A stretch of 46,847 bases of DNA from Desulfobacula sp. (GCA_018645325.1 JABGOU010000032.1:1-46847); one strand, 5' to 3'; counted from the stretch's first letter, positions 23,875-32,696 are shown. Translations and numbers: made by a program. The notes: generated by a model from the letters alone, not told the origin.

Positions 23875-24981
23875 TCAGACCAGGGGTTTGGGTAGAAAAA
23901 TTTTGGTATAAAGTCCTAAAGCATACCGGTCAGTCATGCTTGCAATCAGATCACAAACAGAGCGTTTAAGGGCATTTTTTGAAGCATTCCAAGGGGCCAT
24001 TTCCATTTTTTCCAATTCTATCTGCAGGTGGTCTGGCTTTTTTATAAAGTAATTATAAAGACTGATGATTACTTTTTTAGCTTTCATAAATTCATTATGG
24101 ACGGCTGGTGAACGATATACTTTATCATATAGAAATTTTCTTAATATGATCATGGCCTGGAAAGTGTCTTTGCCCATGTCAAGGATGAATTTTCCATTAT
24201 CAGGGCCACTGTTATACACCAATTGCTCAATCATGATGCTGGCTCTCTGGGCATGTGTTTCACCCAGTTTTTTTATGCAAATGGCCGGAACATCTGATGA
24301 TAAGATAACCTTGCCTCGCAAGGCATCATCAAGGTCATGGTTTAAATAGGCTATAATATCAGCCACTCGGACGAGTCTTCCTTCCACTGTGATTGATGTC
24401 TCACCAAGAGTTGCCGGGAAAATATTGCCGAATCCTTTGGAGTGTTTGAGTATACCATCCCTGACTTCCCGGGTCAGATTAAGGCCTTCCCCTCTGTTTT
24501 CAAGAGAATCCACCACTCTTAAACTTTGGTCAGAGTGTGTAAAATGGGGTGAATGAACCTCCATCAGAGCTGTTTCACCACCATGGCCAAAGGGTGTATG
24601 ACCCAGGTCGTGGCCCAGTGCAATGGTTTCGGCAAGATCCTCATTCAGGCGCATGGCTCTGGCAATATTTCTTGAAATTTCAGCCACCTCAAGGGTATGG
24701 GTAAGTCGGGTACGATAATGGTCTCCTAAGGGAGAAAGAAAAACCTGGGTTTTGTGTTTTAAACGTCTAAAGGCATTTGAATAAACTATCCTGTCCCTGT
24801 CAAGCTGGAAAGGTGTTCTAATATTACAGGTGGTTGCTTCGATTCGCCGCCTTTTGGCAGAGGAACTTAAGGTGCCATAAGTCGAAAGAAAGTTTTTTTC
24901 TCTGATCTGGAATTGCTCCCGGATACAAAGATTTTTATCTAAAGTTTTTTTTTGTATATGTTTTTTCTTTTTTGCTTCCAT
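23875..24981 (-). CDS. dgt: Deoxyguanosinetriphosphate triphosphohydrolase-like protein (HD domain)
   Basis: This 368-residue enzyme of the Dgt family would hydrolyse dNTPs to deoxynucleosides and triphosphate. The N-terminal RDRIVYSNAFRRLKHKTQVF and the HD-domain residues in RTRLTHTLEVAEISRNIAR and ALGHDLGHTPFGHGGE form the metal site. The first 20 residues are lysine-rich. The length fits the shorter Dgt class rather than the 500-residue enterobacterial enzyme. A good sigma-70-like promoter lies at 25027-25055. The leader is very AT-rich and has no clear ribosome site. Downstream genes (cysteine cluster, yvcK) may be cotranscribed. Confidence 0.9.
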   Translation of the reverse strand: MEAKKKKHIQKKTLDKNLCIREQFQIREKNFLSTYGTLSSSAKRRRIEATTCNIRTPFQLDRDRIVYSNAFRRLKHKTQVFLSPLGDHYRTRLTHTLEVAEISRNIARAMRLNEDLAETIALGHDLGHTPFGHGGETALMEVHSPHFTHSDQSLRVVDSLENRGEGLNLTREVRDGILKHSKGFGNIFPATLGETSITVEGRLVRVADIIAYLNHDLDDALRGKVILSSDVPAICIKKLGETHAQRASIMIEQLVYNSGPDNGKFILDMGKDTFQAMIILRKFLYDKVYRSPAVHNEFMKAKKVIISLYNYFIKKPDHLQIELEKMEMAPWNASKNALKRSVCDLIASMTDRYALGLYTKIFLPKPLV

Positions 24982-25026
24982 AAATAATTATTGAATAATT
25001 ATTAAAATTTAATACACTGCACTTAT

Positions 25027-25055
25027 ATTATACAAAAAACCCCATTGAATCTCAA
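25027..25055 (-). promoter_or_regulatory. Promoter of dgt
   Basis: On the minus strand TTGAGA (5 of 6), a 17-base spacer and a perfect TATAAT lie about 46 bases before the dgt ATG. A direct repeat of ATAATTATT follows in the leader. Confidence 0.6.
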
Positions 25056-25123
25056 TTGACTCTATTTGGTCATATGGCAAAGGGTTTGTAAAGGAATATT
25101 TAATTTGGGAGAGATGAATAAAA

Positions 25124-25651
25124 TTGGATTATGAATATTACATGGGATTTGCATTGGAACAGGCCCAAAAAGCATTTGATCGTGGTGAATTCCCAGTGGG
25201 ATGTGTGATTGTGCAGGAGCAAAAACTGATTGCAAGCGGTGCAAGGAAGGGAACAACACAAGATAATCCTTTTTTCAGTGAAATTGATCATGCCGAGATA
25301 AGGGCGTTAAAAAATCTTGAGAAAAACAAGATTAAATTTGACCCCCAAAAAGCAATTATTTTTTGTACCATGGAGCCATGCCTGATGTGTTTTAGCGCTA
25401 TTATCCTGTCCAAGATAAAAAAAATAGTATTTGCCTATGAAGACCCCATGGGAGGTGGAACGACATGTGATTTAAAAAAAATGCCTCCTTTATATCAACA
25501 ATGCTCAATAAAGATTGTTTCTGGGGTGTCACGTCAAAAAAGTCTTGATCTTTTTTATGATTTCTTTAATAAAGAGAATAATTTGTATTGGAAAAGCAGT
25601 TATTTGGAAGAATATACCTTTGATCAGAAAAAAGAGAAGAATTCAAAATAA
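25124..25651 (+). CDS. Zinc-dependent nucleoside/tRNA deaminase (CMP/dCMP deaminase fold)
   Basis: This 175-residue deaminase has the family zinc site: His56 and Glu58 in HAEIRAL, and Cys86 and Cys89 in EPCLMC. The N-terminal YYMGFALEQAQKAFDRGEFP and VGCVIV match TadA and related guanine/cytosine deaminases. TadA, which makes inosine in tRNA-Arg, is the likeliest function, but the substrate loop FFSEIDHAEI differs from the usual NPTAHAE and a free-base or nucleoside deaminase is possible. The start is TTG at 25124, since the nearest ATG upstream is out of frame. A GGGAGA lies about 11 bases before it. Confidence 0.78.
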   Translation: MDYEYYMGFALEQAQKAFDRGEFPVGCVIVQEQKLIASGARKGTTQDNPFFSEIDHAEIRALKNLEKNKIKFDPQKAIIFCTMEPCLMCFSAIILSKIKKIVFAYEDPMGGGTTCDLKKMPPLYQQCSIKIVSGVSRQKSLDLFYDFFNKENNLYWKSSYLEEYTFDQKKEKNSK

Positions 25652-25658
25652 ATAATGC

Positions 25659-25687
25659 TTGCATTTTGTTGTGCAAGCCATTATAAT
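25659..25687 (+). promoter_or_regulatory. Candidate promoter of the infC operon
   Basis: TTGCAT, a 17-base spacer and a perfect TATAAT lie about 64 bases before the proposed infC start. A 7-base hairpin, GCTTGCA with an 8-base loop and TGCAAGC (25657-25678), overlaps the -35 and spacer. Confidence 0.45.
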
Positions 25688-25750
25688 CGCTGGGTTATAC
25701 TTGTTCTATCAAAGATAAATAGAGAATCACGTTTTTGCAGGAGGTGCAGG

Positions 25751-26272
25751 ATATCTAAGCGGGGAAGACAGGATCAGACAAGTGTGAATAAGGGAATCAG
25801 GGCCAGCCAGGTTAGGGTTGTCGGTTCTGACGGTTCGCAGATAGGAATTATGCCCATTGAAGAGGCATTAAAAATTGCCGGGGAAGAGACCCTTGATTTG
25901 GTCGAGGTTTCGCCGGATGCAAATCCACCTGTCTGTAAAATAATGGATTTTGGGAAATTTAAGTATGAGCTGACCAAAAAAAAACAAGAGGCTAAACGAA
26001 AGCAGAAAACGACTCAGATTAAAGAAATAAAGGTCAGACCAAAGACGGATGTCCATGATCTTGAAACAAAGGTAAAGCATATTGAGAAGTTTTTAAGTAA
26101 AAACGATAAAGTTAAGGTCACACTGTTTTTCAGAGGAAGGGAGATTATACTCAAGGAACAGGCCAATAAGGTTTTGGAAAAAATTGTTACCATGACTGAA
26201 TCATTTGCCCAGGTTGAGCAGTATCCTAAATATGAGGGTCGTGTTATCACAATGCTTTTAGGGCCTAAATAA
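25751..26272 (+). CDS. infC: Translation initiation factor IF-3, probable AUA start
   Basis: IF-3 binds the 30S subunit and checks start-codon pairing. The protein contains SVNKGIRASQVRVVG at the N-terminus and IKEIKVRPKTDVHD in the middle, and ends VITMLLGPK, all family features. The frame stays open upstream, but the best start is ATA at 25751: AGGAGGT lies at ideal spacing and the resulting length (173 residues) matches the family. Rare AUU/AUA/AUC starts on infC are known and allow IF-3 to repress its own synthesis, so autoregulation is likely. It opens the infC-rpmI-rplT-pheS-pheT unit. The ATG at 25655 would add 32 atypical residues and is rejected. Confidence 0.92.
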   Translation: MSKRGRQDQTSVNKGIRASQVRVVGSDGSQIGIMPIEEALKIAGEETLDLVEVSPDANPPVCKIMDFGKFKYELTKKKQEAKRKQKTTQIKEIKVRPKTDVHDLETKVKHIEKFLSKNDKVKVTLFFRGREIILKEQANKVLEKIVTMTESFAQVEQYPKYEGRVITMLLGPK

Positions 26273-26320
26273 TATAGTTTTATAACAATAGCAAAATTGC
26301 TTAAAAATACATAGTAAATG

Positions 26321-26366
26321 TATGGTGGTACATTGTTTCTTTCAATTGTGTACCACCATATTTTTT
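26321..26366 (+). terminator. Strong hairpin with U-tract between infC and rpmI
   Basis: TATGGTGGTACA and TGTACCACCATA form a perfect 12-base stem with a 16-base loop (which can pair further), followed by TTTTTT. It looks like an intrinsic terminator, yet rpmI starts 28 bases later and no strong promoter lies between, so it is probably a partial terminator or attenuator. Binding by L20, as in other infC operons, is a possibility only. Confidence 0.8.
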
Positions 26367-26393
26367 AGAAATTGTAATACAAGAGAGGATAAA

Positions 26394-26591
26394 ATGCCAA
26401 AAATTAAAACATGCAGAGCAGCTGCCAAGCGGTTTAAAAAAACAGGATCAGGGAAATATAAATTCCGTAAATCCCACGCAAGTCATATATTAACCAAGAA
26501 AAGCACTAAAAGAAAAAGATCTTTAAGATTAGATAATATAATTGATCAGGATAATATGAAAGAGGTCAGGCGTTTGTTACCCAACGGATAG
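26394..26591 (+). CDS. rpmI: 50S ribosomal protein L35
   Basis: This 65-residue basic protein begins [20 protein letters not shown] and includes [15 protein letters not shown] and KRKRSLR, matching L35 over its full length. The ATG at 26394 is chosen because GAGAGGAT precedes it and the length fits; the frame extends upstream into the terminator hairpin and is not coding there. It lies between infC and rplT, the conserved order. Confidence 0.95.
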   Translation: MPKIKTCRAAAKRFKKTGSGKYKFRKSHASHILTKKSTKRKRSLRLDNIIDQDNMKEVRRLLPNG

Positions 26592-26660
26592 GTATTATCC
26601 AGGCCAAAAATTGATTAGGACTTTTATTCAAAAGAATAGATAGTTGAGGAGTTTGAGAAA

Positions 26661-27011
26661 ATGAGAGTTACGAGAGGTTTTAAAGCTAGAAGGCGTAGAA
26701 ATAAGGTACTAAAGCTTGCAAAAGGGTTTAGAGGCGGAAGAAGTAAATTATACCGCACAGCTGCAGACGCTGTTGATAAGGCGCTGATGTATGCATACCG
26801 GGACAGAAGGGTACGTAAAAGAGATTTCAGAAAACTTTGGATCGTTAGAATTAATGCTGCAGCAAGGATGAATGATCTGTCTTACAGTAAATTTATCAAT
26901 GGTCTTAAATTGGCAGGCAGTGAATTGGATAGAAAGGTATTGGCTGATCTGGCAATATGTGATCCAGCAGCTTTCTCCCAATTGGCATCACTTGCCAGTG
27001 CAAAAGTTTAA
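26661..27011 (+). CDS. rplT: 50S ribosomal protein L20
   Basis: This 116-residue protein begins [20 protein letters not shown] and contains [21 protein letters not shown] and [12 protein letters not shown], which are diagnostic of L20. It is needed for early 50S assembly and is often an autogenous repressor of its operon. GAGGAG precedes the ATG. Downstream pheS begins 44 bases after the stop. Confidence 0.97.
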   Translation: MRVTRGFKARRRRNKVLKLAKGFRGGRSKLYRTAADAVDKALMYAYRDRRVRKRDFRKLWIVRINAAARMNDLSYSKFINGLKLAGSELDRKVLADLAICDPAAFSQLASLASAKV

Positions 27012-27055
27012 CCAGATTAAAAGTTTAACTGTTTTAAACGATTTGCGAGGGTATT

Positions 27056-28063
27056 TTGCAAAATAGTATTATTGATATTGAAAAACAAGCCCTTGAAAGT
27101 ATAGAAAAAGCCAATGATTCAGAGCAGCTTGATCAGTTCTCCATTAAATATCTTGGCAGAAAGGGCGAGCTCACAAAATTTTTAAGAAATATTTCCTCTC
27201 TTCCTGAGAATGAACGTCCCAGTGCCGGAAAGAATGCGAATATTCTGAAGGCAAAACTTGAAAAAGCATTTAAGGTGGCTTTATCAAAATTTGAGGCTCA
27301 TGATGATAGGCAGTTCACTGGTATTGATGTGACTCTTCCGGGGCGATTCGCCCAAAGAGGATCTCTTCATCCGATAACCCAGGTGGCAAAAGAAATTTCC
27401 GATATTTTTTTAAGACTTGGGTTTGATATTGCTGAAGGTCCGGAAGTTGAAACGGATTATTATAATTTTGAAGCCTTGAATATTCCCAAATACCATCCTG
27501 CAAGAGATATGCAGGACACCTTTTATGTGTCGGAAAATATAGTTTTAAGAACGCATACATCTCCATCACAACCCCGTGCAATGGAAAAAACCCAGCCCCC
27601 ATTGAGAATTATTGCACCGGGAAAGGTGTTCAGGTGTGATTCAGACATTACTCATACGCCCATGTTTTATCAAATTGAAGGTCTGATGGTGGATAAAAAT
27701 ATTTCTTTTGGTGATTTAAAAGGGATTCTGGCCACCTTTGTCCATCAGTTTTTTGACGCAGAAACCTCTTTAAGATTCAGACCCAGTTTTTTCCCGTTTA
27801 CCGAACCCAGTGCTGAAGTTGATATTCGCTGTGTCATGTGCAAAGGAAAAGGATGTCGAATCTGTTCAAAAACAGGATGGCTTGAAGTGTTGGGATCGGG
27901 TATGGTTCATCCCGCAGTTTTTGAAAATGTAGGGTATGATACCAAAAAATATACCGGGTTTGCCTTTGGCATTGGCATCGAGCGAATGGCCATGCTTAAA
28001 TATGGTATTGATGATATCAGAAAATTTTATGAAAACGATGTGCGTTTTTTAGGGCAGTTTTAA
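27056..28063 (+). CDS. pheS: Phenylalanine-tRNA ligase alpha subunit
   Basis: This 335-residue class II synthetase subunit has the N-terminal coiled-coil region and the catalytic core: GRKGELTKFLRNI, HPITQVAKEISDIFLRLGF, FDIAEGPEVETDYYNFEALN, LRTHTSPSQPRAM (motif 2 region) and GFAFGIGIERMAMLKYGI (motif 3). The cysteine group CVMCKGKGCRICSKTGW is common in PheS. The start appears to be TTG at 27056, with GCGAGGG upstream; no in-frame ATG is near. It pairs with PheT, encoded one base downstream, to form the alpha2beta2 enzyme. Confidence 0.96.
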   Translation: MQNSIIDIEKQALESIEKANDSEQLDQFSIKYLGRKGELTKFLRNISSLPENERPSAGKNANILKAKLEKAFKVALSKFEAHDDRQFTGIDVTLPGRFAQRGSLHPITQVAKEISDIFLRLGFDIAEGPEVETDYYNFEALNIPKYHPARDMQDTFYVSENIVLRTHTSPSQPRAMEKTQPPLRIIAPGKVFRCDSDITHTPMFYQIEGLMVDKNISFGDLKGILATFVHQFFDAETSLRFRPSFFPFTEPSAEVDIRCVMCKGKGCRICSKTGWLEVLGSGMVHPAVFENVGYDTKKYTGFAFGIGIERMAMLKYGIDDIRKFYENDVRFLGQF

Positions 28064-28064
28064 T

Positions 28065-30521
28065 ATGAAAGTCAGTTTAAGCTGGTTAAAAGAATATATC
28101 AGTGTCGACCTAGAACCATCCGTGATCGCAGAAAAATTGACCATGGCAGGCCTTGAAGTTGATGCAGTTGAAGAAAGATATGATTATCTTGCCAATATTG
28201 TTGTCGCAAAAGTTATTGACGTTAAACAACATCCCAATGCAGACAAGCTGTCTGTCTGCAGTGTTGACGCGGGCGGGGATAAGCTGGTTCAGATTGTCTG
28301 TGGCGCACCCAATGTAAAAAAAGGAATGTTTGTTCCCTGTGCGCTTCCCGGAGCTGTGCTGCCGGGAGATGTGAAAATAAAAAAAAGCAAACTTCGTGGA
28401 GAAATTTCTTACGGTATGTTATGCAGTGCTGCAGAATTAAGGCTCAATACAGATGCTTCAGGAATTATGGATCTGGACCTTGAAGATGGATTCCTGCCGG
28501 GAACTCCCCTTGAAGAAGCTTTGAATATTTCTGATACTGTGTTTGAAATTGATTTGACCCCAAACAGACCTGATTGTTTGAGTTATATCGGTGTAGCCCG
28601 TGAAATCGGTGCTTTTACAGAACCGAAACAAAAGGTTATGCTCCCTGATTATACACTGCCAAAAGATAAAATCGGTAAACAATCTATTCACGATTTTGCA
28701 AAAGTTGAAATTATTGATCCGGATCTTTGCCCAAGATACTCTGCAGGTCTTTTATTTGATGTTAAAATCAAACCCTCTCCATTCTGGCTGCAGGAAAAAC
28801 TCGAATCCATAGGCCTGACCCCTATTAATAACGTGGTTGATATTACAAATTTTGTTATGATGGAAACGGGTCAACCTCTCCATGCCTTTGATTTTGATGA
28901 AGTTGCAAAGGGTAAAATTATCGTTAGAAGAGCAGGCGTTGATACAGATTTTAAGACCCTTGACAGTAAAGATCACAAGTTGGAATCAGATATGCTTTTG
29001 ATTTGTGATGGAGAACGACCAGTAGGGCTTGCCGGGGTAATGGGGGGTGAAAATTCTGAAATTTTAGATTCCACCACCAGGGTGCTTGTGGAAAGCGCAT
29101 ATTTTAATCCTGTCTCAATCAGGAAAACAGCTAAAAAAACCGGGATTGCCTCGGATGCTTCTCACAGGTTTGAACGTGGCGCTGATCCGGAAGGAACCGT
29201 CAAAGCATTAACCCGGGCAGTTTCCCTGATTGCTCAACTAGGCGATGCAACCATTGCTAAAAATTATATTGATGAATATCCAAAAAAGGCTGTTCCCATT
29301 GAGATTGACTTAAATACCAAAGCTTTGAATTCCAGGTTGGGAACAAAATTAGATAGTGATGCAATCTGTGATATTCTCAGGTCAGTGGAGTTTGATGTTG
29401 AAAAAATAAGTGATATTCATCTGAAGATTGGCATACCATTTTTCAGGGTGGATGTTACAAGACCTGAAGACCTTTCTGAAGAAGTGGCAAGGCTTTGGGG
29501 ATATAACAATATTGAGACAAGCTATCCCTTGGTACCGGCAAAAGGCAGGCTTTTGGACCAAAGGATCGTTCTCAGGGGAAAAATCCGGGATATAATGACA
29601 GGATTTTCTTTTTTTGAGGTCATCAATTATAATTTTATTAATGAAAATTCATGTGACAGGCTAAACCTTTCAGATACAGATACAAGACGGAAAGTTGAAA
29701 CCATTTTAAACCCGATTTCAGATCAGATGTCTGTTTTAAGGAGTTCCTTGATTCCAGGTCTTCTTGAAACAATGAAAAAAAATCTTTCCCAACAGACAGA
29801 TACATTAAAATTGTTTGAAATTGGCAAGGTATTTTTTGCCACACAAAAGGGGTCTTTGCCTGAAGAAAAAGAAAGGGTTGCCGGACTGATTACAGGTAAC
29901 CGATCTGATCAGTCATGGTATTCAAAAAAGATCAAGAATGATTTTTTTGATTTAAAAGGTGTTATTGAAGGTTTTATTAAAGGGCTGATGATAAAAGATT
30001 TAAGATTTGAAAAGATTGAAAATGATGATTACCCCTATTATAAAAATGGATATGCAGCTGTTGTTAAATCAGGTGATACCCTGTTGGGTTCTCTTGGAAG
30101 AATTGGTGGAAAGACTTTAAAAAATTACGGATTAAAACAGGATGCCTTTGTTTTTGATTTCAGTCTTAAAGCAATAAGGAATATGCTTCCTGATTCTTTG
30201 ATTGCCGAGCCCTTGCCAAGATTTCCTTCCATTTCAAGGGATATTACCATTATTGTGGACAGATCAATACCTGTGGGAGAAATCCTGGAACAGATTGAAA
30301 GCATTTCTAAAAAGCAATCTCTGATTGAAAAAACTTTTCTTTTTGATGCCTTTGAAGGTAAGCCGCTGCCTGAAGGTAAAAAGTCTTTGTCATTCAGGGT
30401 TGTTTATAGATCGGCAGCTAAGACCTTGAAAGAAAAAAATATTAAAAAGCTGCATGTAAATATTTCAAGGTCCATTGTTGACCTGTTTCATGCAGACCTG
30501 CCAGAAGCGCAGGAGCCTTGA
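28065..30521 (+). CDS. pheT: Phenylalanine-tRNA ligase beta subunit
   Basis: This 818-residue subunit has the usual order: an N-terminal EMAP/OB domain (VVAKVIDVKQHPNADKLSVC), a B3/B4 editing region (EIDLTPNRPDCLSYIGVARE, ASDASHRFERGADP), B5 (LSEEVARLWGYNNIE) and a C-terminal anticodon-binding domain (PLPRFPSISRDITIIVD to VNISRSIVDLFHADL). Its ATG directly follows the pheS stop. It ends the operon; the tRNA-Gly promoter begins about 40 bases downstream. Confidence 0.97.
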   Translation: MKVSLSWLKEYISVDLEPSVIAEKLTMAGLEVDAVEERYDYLANIVVAKVIDVKQHPNADKLSVCSVDAGGDKLVQIVCGAPNVKKGMFVPCALPGAVLPGDVKIKKSKLRGEISYGMLCSAAELRLNTDASGIMDLDLEDGFLPGTPLEEALNISDTVFEIDLTPNRPDCLSYIGVAREIGAFTEPKQKVMLPDYTLPKDKIGKQSIHDFAKVEIIDPDLCPRYSAGLLFDVKIKPSPFWLQEKLESIGLTPINNVVDITNFVMMETGQPLHAFDFDEVAKGKIIVRRAGVDTDFKTLDSKDHKLESDMLLICDGERPVGLAGVMGGENSEILDSTTRVLVESAYFNPVSIRKTAKKTGIASDASHRFERGADPEGTVKALTRAVSLIAQLGDATIAKNYIDEYPKKAVPIEIDLNTKALNSRLGTKLDSDAICDILRSVEFDVEKISDIHLKIGIPFFRVDVTRPEDLSEEVARLWGYNNIETSYPLVPAKGRLLDQRIVLRGKIRDIMTGFSFFEVINYNFINENSCDRLNLSDTDTRRKVETILNPISDQMSVLRSSLIPGLLETMKKNLSQQTDTLKLFEIGKVFFATQKGSLPEEKERVAGLITGNRSDQSWYSKKIKNDFFDLKGVIEGFIKGLMIKDLRFEKIENDDYPYYKNGYAAVVKSGDTLLGSLGRIGGKTLKNYGLKQDAFVFDFSLKAIRNMLPDSLIAEPLPRFPSISRDITIIVDRSIPVGEILEQIESISKKQSLIEKTFLFDAFEGKPLPEGKKSLSFRVVYRSAAKTLKEKNIKKLHVNISRSIVDLFHADLPEAQEP

Positions 30522-30561
30522 TTGAGCATTTTTTTAATATCCTGCCTAGTTAAAAGTATTA

Positions 30562-30590
30562 TTGACAAACTCAATAGGTGTTGGTATATT
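30562..30590 (+). promoter_or_regulatory. Strong promoter of tRNA-Gly
   Basis: TTGACA, a 17-base spacer and TATATT lie 11 bases before the mature tRNA. The -35 is perfect and the -10 matches at 5 of 6 positions, giving the tRNA its own strong transcription start. Confidence 0.75.
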
Positions 30591-30601
30591 ATGCCGCTAA
30601 T

Positions 30602-30677
30602 GCGGGCATAACTCAGCTGGTAGAGTGCAAGCTTCCCAAGCTTGATGTCGCGAGTTCGAGTCTCGTTGCCCGCTCCA
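30602..30677 (+). tRNA. tRNA-Gly, anticodon CCC
   Basis: The 76-base sequence folds into a complete cloverleaf with an encoded CCA end. The acceptor GCGGGCA pairs with TGCCCGC. The anticodon stem CAAGC/GCTTG encloses the loop TTCCCAA, giving anticodon CCC, which reads GGG. The T-arm contains GTTCGAGTC. It sits alone between pheT and rimP, with its own promoter. The following terminator hairpin lies about 75 bases downstream. Confidence 0.96.
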
Positions 30678-30750
30678 TCTTTAAAAGGAAGGATGGCAGA
30701 TTTGTTCCACTGATATTATTTAGTGAAGATTTAGTTATTGCTGTACTAGG

Positions 30751-30772
30751 AACGGGCGTCTGCCCGTTTTTG
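30751..30772 (+). terminator. Intrinsic terminator after tRNA-Gly
   Basis: AACGGGC and GCCCGTT form a 7-base stem with the tetraloop GTCT, followed by further T residues. It ends the tRNA transcript about 40 bases before rimP. Readthrough into the rimP-nusA unit may still occur. Confidence 0.85.
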
Positions 30773-30812
30773 TATTTGAGGATGTATTAAAAAGTGAGTA
30801 TTAAGGCAGTAT

Positions 30813-31289
30813 ATGGTTTTAAGGCGGAAGAAAGATAATAGCAGCTTAGTTGAAAAAATCAAAGAAGTGGTTCAGCCATTGTGCCAGGCTGAGAATTTTG
30901 AGCTTGTTCATTTGGAATATGTTCCTGGTGATCGGGAAAATATGGTCCGCCTTTTTATGGACAAATCAGGCGGTATTACTTTGGATGATTGTATTTATAT
31001 GAGCCGCCAGCTTGGAGACTTGATAGATGTCCATATCGAGGATATCGGCAGCTACAGGTTAGAAGTTTCTTCTCCCGGGCCCAACCGGCCTTTGAATAAA
31101 AAAGAAGACTTTCATCGTTTCAAGGGTGAAAGGGTAAAAATTGAGACTGTTGAGTTGATTGAGAACAAAAAAAAGTTTACCGGAATTCTTGAGATAATTA
31201 ATGATGATTCTGTTGTGATTGCTGTTGATGGGGAAAAGGTTGAGATAAAAGATCATGCGATCAGCAAAGCAATACTTGCAGGTCAGTAA
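30813..31289 (+). CDS. rimP: Ribosome maturation factor RimP
   Basis: This 158-residue protein, needed for 30S maturation, has the family features FELVHLEYVPGDRENMVRLFMD, GGITLDDCIYMSRQLGDLID and YRLEVSSPGPNRPL. The start is the ATG at 30813, with AAGG 7 bases upstream. It opens the conserved rimP-nusA-infB-rbfA-truB cluster, with nusA 18 bases downstream. No other promoter than the tRNA one is obvious. Confidence 0.95.
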   Translation: MVLRRKKDNSSLVEKIKEVVQPLCQAENFELVHLEYVPGDRENMVRLFMDKSGGITLDDCIYMSRQLGDLIDVHIEDIGSYRLEVSSPGPNRPLNKKEDFHRFKGERVKIETVELIENKKKFTGILEIINDDSVVIAVDGEKVEIKDHAISKAILAGQ

Positions 31290-31307
31290 TATGGAGAACG
31301 CTTAGTA

Positions 31308-32696
31308 ATGTTTATCACAGATATTAAAAGGGTTATTGACCAGGTAAGCCGAGAAAAGGGTATTGAACCGGAAGTTCTTATTAACACATTGAAAGAGGCC
31401 ATTATTTCAGCTGCAAGAAAGAAAATAGGGCCAAGGGCTGATATTGAGGTCCACTACGATAATAAGACCGGTGACGTAGAGGTCTTTCATTTTAAAGAGG
31501 TGGTAGAAGAAGTTGAATATTCTGACAGTGAGCTGACCCTTGAAGCAGGATATGAATATGACCCTGAATGTGAGATTGGTGACAGTCTGGGTATTAGGAT
31601 TGATACAGAAGAATTTGGTCGAATTGCTGCTCAGTCTGCTAAACAGGTCATTATTCAGAAAATGCGGGAAGCGGAGAGAAATGCCATTTATGAAAATTTT
31701 ATACAGAAAAAAGGTAAAATTATTAATGGTATTGTTCAACGTTTCGACAGGGGCAGTATTATTGTCAACCTTGGGCAGACAGAGGCAGTTTTAAGGCCCA
31801 GAGATCAGATGCCGAGAGAAAATTACAAGCGCGGAGACAGGATCAGAGCATATGTTTTAGATGTATTAGAAGAATCAAAGGGCGCCCAGATTATCTTGTC
31901 CCGAACACACCCTGAATTTTTAGTCGAGTTGTTCAAAACCGAGGTTCCGGAAGTTTCAGAAGGAATTGTAACCCTGCGCGGGGCTGCAAGAGTACCAGGT
32001 CTGAGGTCTAAGGTTGCTGTCTCTTCGATGGATTCGGATGTTGACCCTGTTGGTGCATGTGTGGGTATGAAGGGAAACAGAGTTCAAAATATTGTTCAGG
32101 AACTTCGAGGTGAAAAAATTGATATTGTTCAATGGAGTCCTGATATAGCAAGATTTGTCTGTAATGCTTTGTCTCCTGCTGAGATTGCCAGGGTGATTAT
32201 TGATGAAGATAATCGTTCCATGGAAGTTATTGTTAACGATGAATACCTTTCCATTGCAATCGGAAAGGGTGGCCAAAATGTTTCTCTTGCCTGTGAAATA
32301 ACAGGCTGGCATTTGGAAGTGAGCAGTGAAGAGGAATACAGCCGGGAATTAAAAGAAGGGTACGACAGCCTGATGAAATTGGAAGGGGTGGGCTTGTCAA
32401 TGGCAGAAGTTCTGTTTAAAAGTGGATATTCTTCTGTCCTGGATATATCTGAAGCAGAAATTGAGGATCTTATTTCAATCACTGAATCAGATGAAATTCA
32501 AGCTCAAAAAATGATTGAAGAGGCAAAAGTCATTCTGGAAAAAGAATTACAGGAAAAAGAGTTACAGGAAAAAGAGTTACAGGAAAAAATGCAGGCTCAG
32601 GAACAAGAGCAAGAACAAGAGCAAGAGCAAGAAGATGAACCGGAAAATGAACAGAATAAAGACCTGAAAGATAATGAAGAAATTCAAAAAGATTAA
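31308..32696 (+). CDS. nusA: Transcription termination/antitermination factor NusA
   Basis: This 462-residue RNA polymerase-binding factor has the N-terminal NusA domain, an S1 domain (KKGKIINGIVQRFDRGSIIVNLG) and two KH domains (GACVGMKGNRVQNIVQELRGEKIDI and IGKGGQNVSLACEITGW). A helix-hairpin-like region follows (LEGVGLSMAEVLFKSGYSSVLDI). The final 45 residues are an unusual low-complexity tail of KELQE and EQ repeats, rich in Glu, Gln and Lys; most NusA proteins end before it. The tail is encoded by tandem DNA repeats and probably varies in length between strains. Confidence 0.95.
   Translation: MFITDIKRVIDQVSREKGIEPEVLINTLKEAIISAARKKIGPRADIEVHYDNKTGDVEVFHFKEVVEEVEYSDSELTLEAGYEYDPECEIGDSLGIRIDTEEFGRIAAQSAKQVIIQKMREAERNAIYENFIQKKGKIINGIVQRFDRGSIIVNLGQTEAVLRPRDQMPRENYKRGDRIRAYVLDVLEESKGAQIILSRTHPEFLVELFKTEVPEVSEGIVTLRGAARVPGLRSKVAVSSMDSDVDPVGACVGMKGNRVQNIVQELRGEKIDIVQWSPDIARFVCNALSPAEIARVIIDEDNRSMEVIVNDEYLSIAIGKGGQNVSLACEITGWHLEVSSEEEYSRELKEGYDSLMKLEGVGLSMAEVLFKSGYSSVLDISEAEIEDLISITESDEIQAQKMIEEAKVILEKELQEKELQEKELQEKMQAQEQEQEQEQEQEDEPENEQNKDLKDNEEIQKD
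32538..32633 (+). repeat. Tandem repeats in the 3' end of nusA
   Basis: Three 15-base units close to GAAAAAGAGTTACAG (32538-32582) are followed by six-base GAGCAA/GAACAA repeats (from about 32601). All repeat lengths are multiples of three, so copy-number change would keep the frame. Confidence 0.85.

Noticed and set aside
25655-25750. ATG at 25655 as the infC start
   Set aside because: It would add 32 residues unlike IF-3, and the promoter -10 would lie inside the gene; the ATA at 25751 has the right ribosome site.
30578-30790. Small open frame overlapping tRNA-Gly
   Set aside because: It runs through a tRNA and its terminator; the RNA gene explains the sequence.
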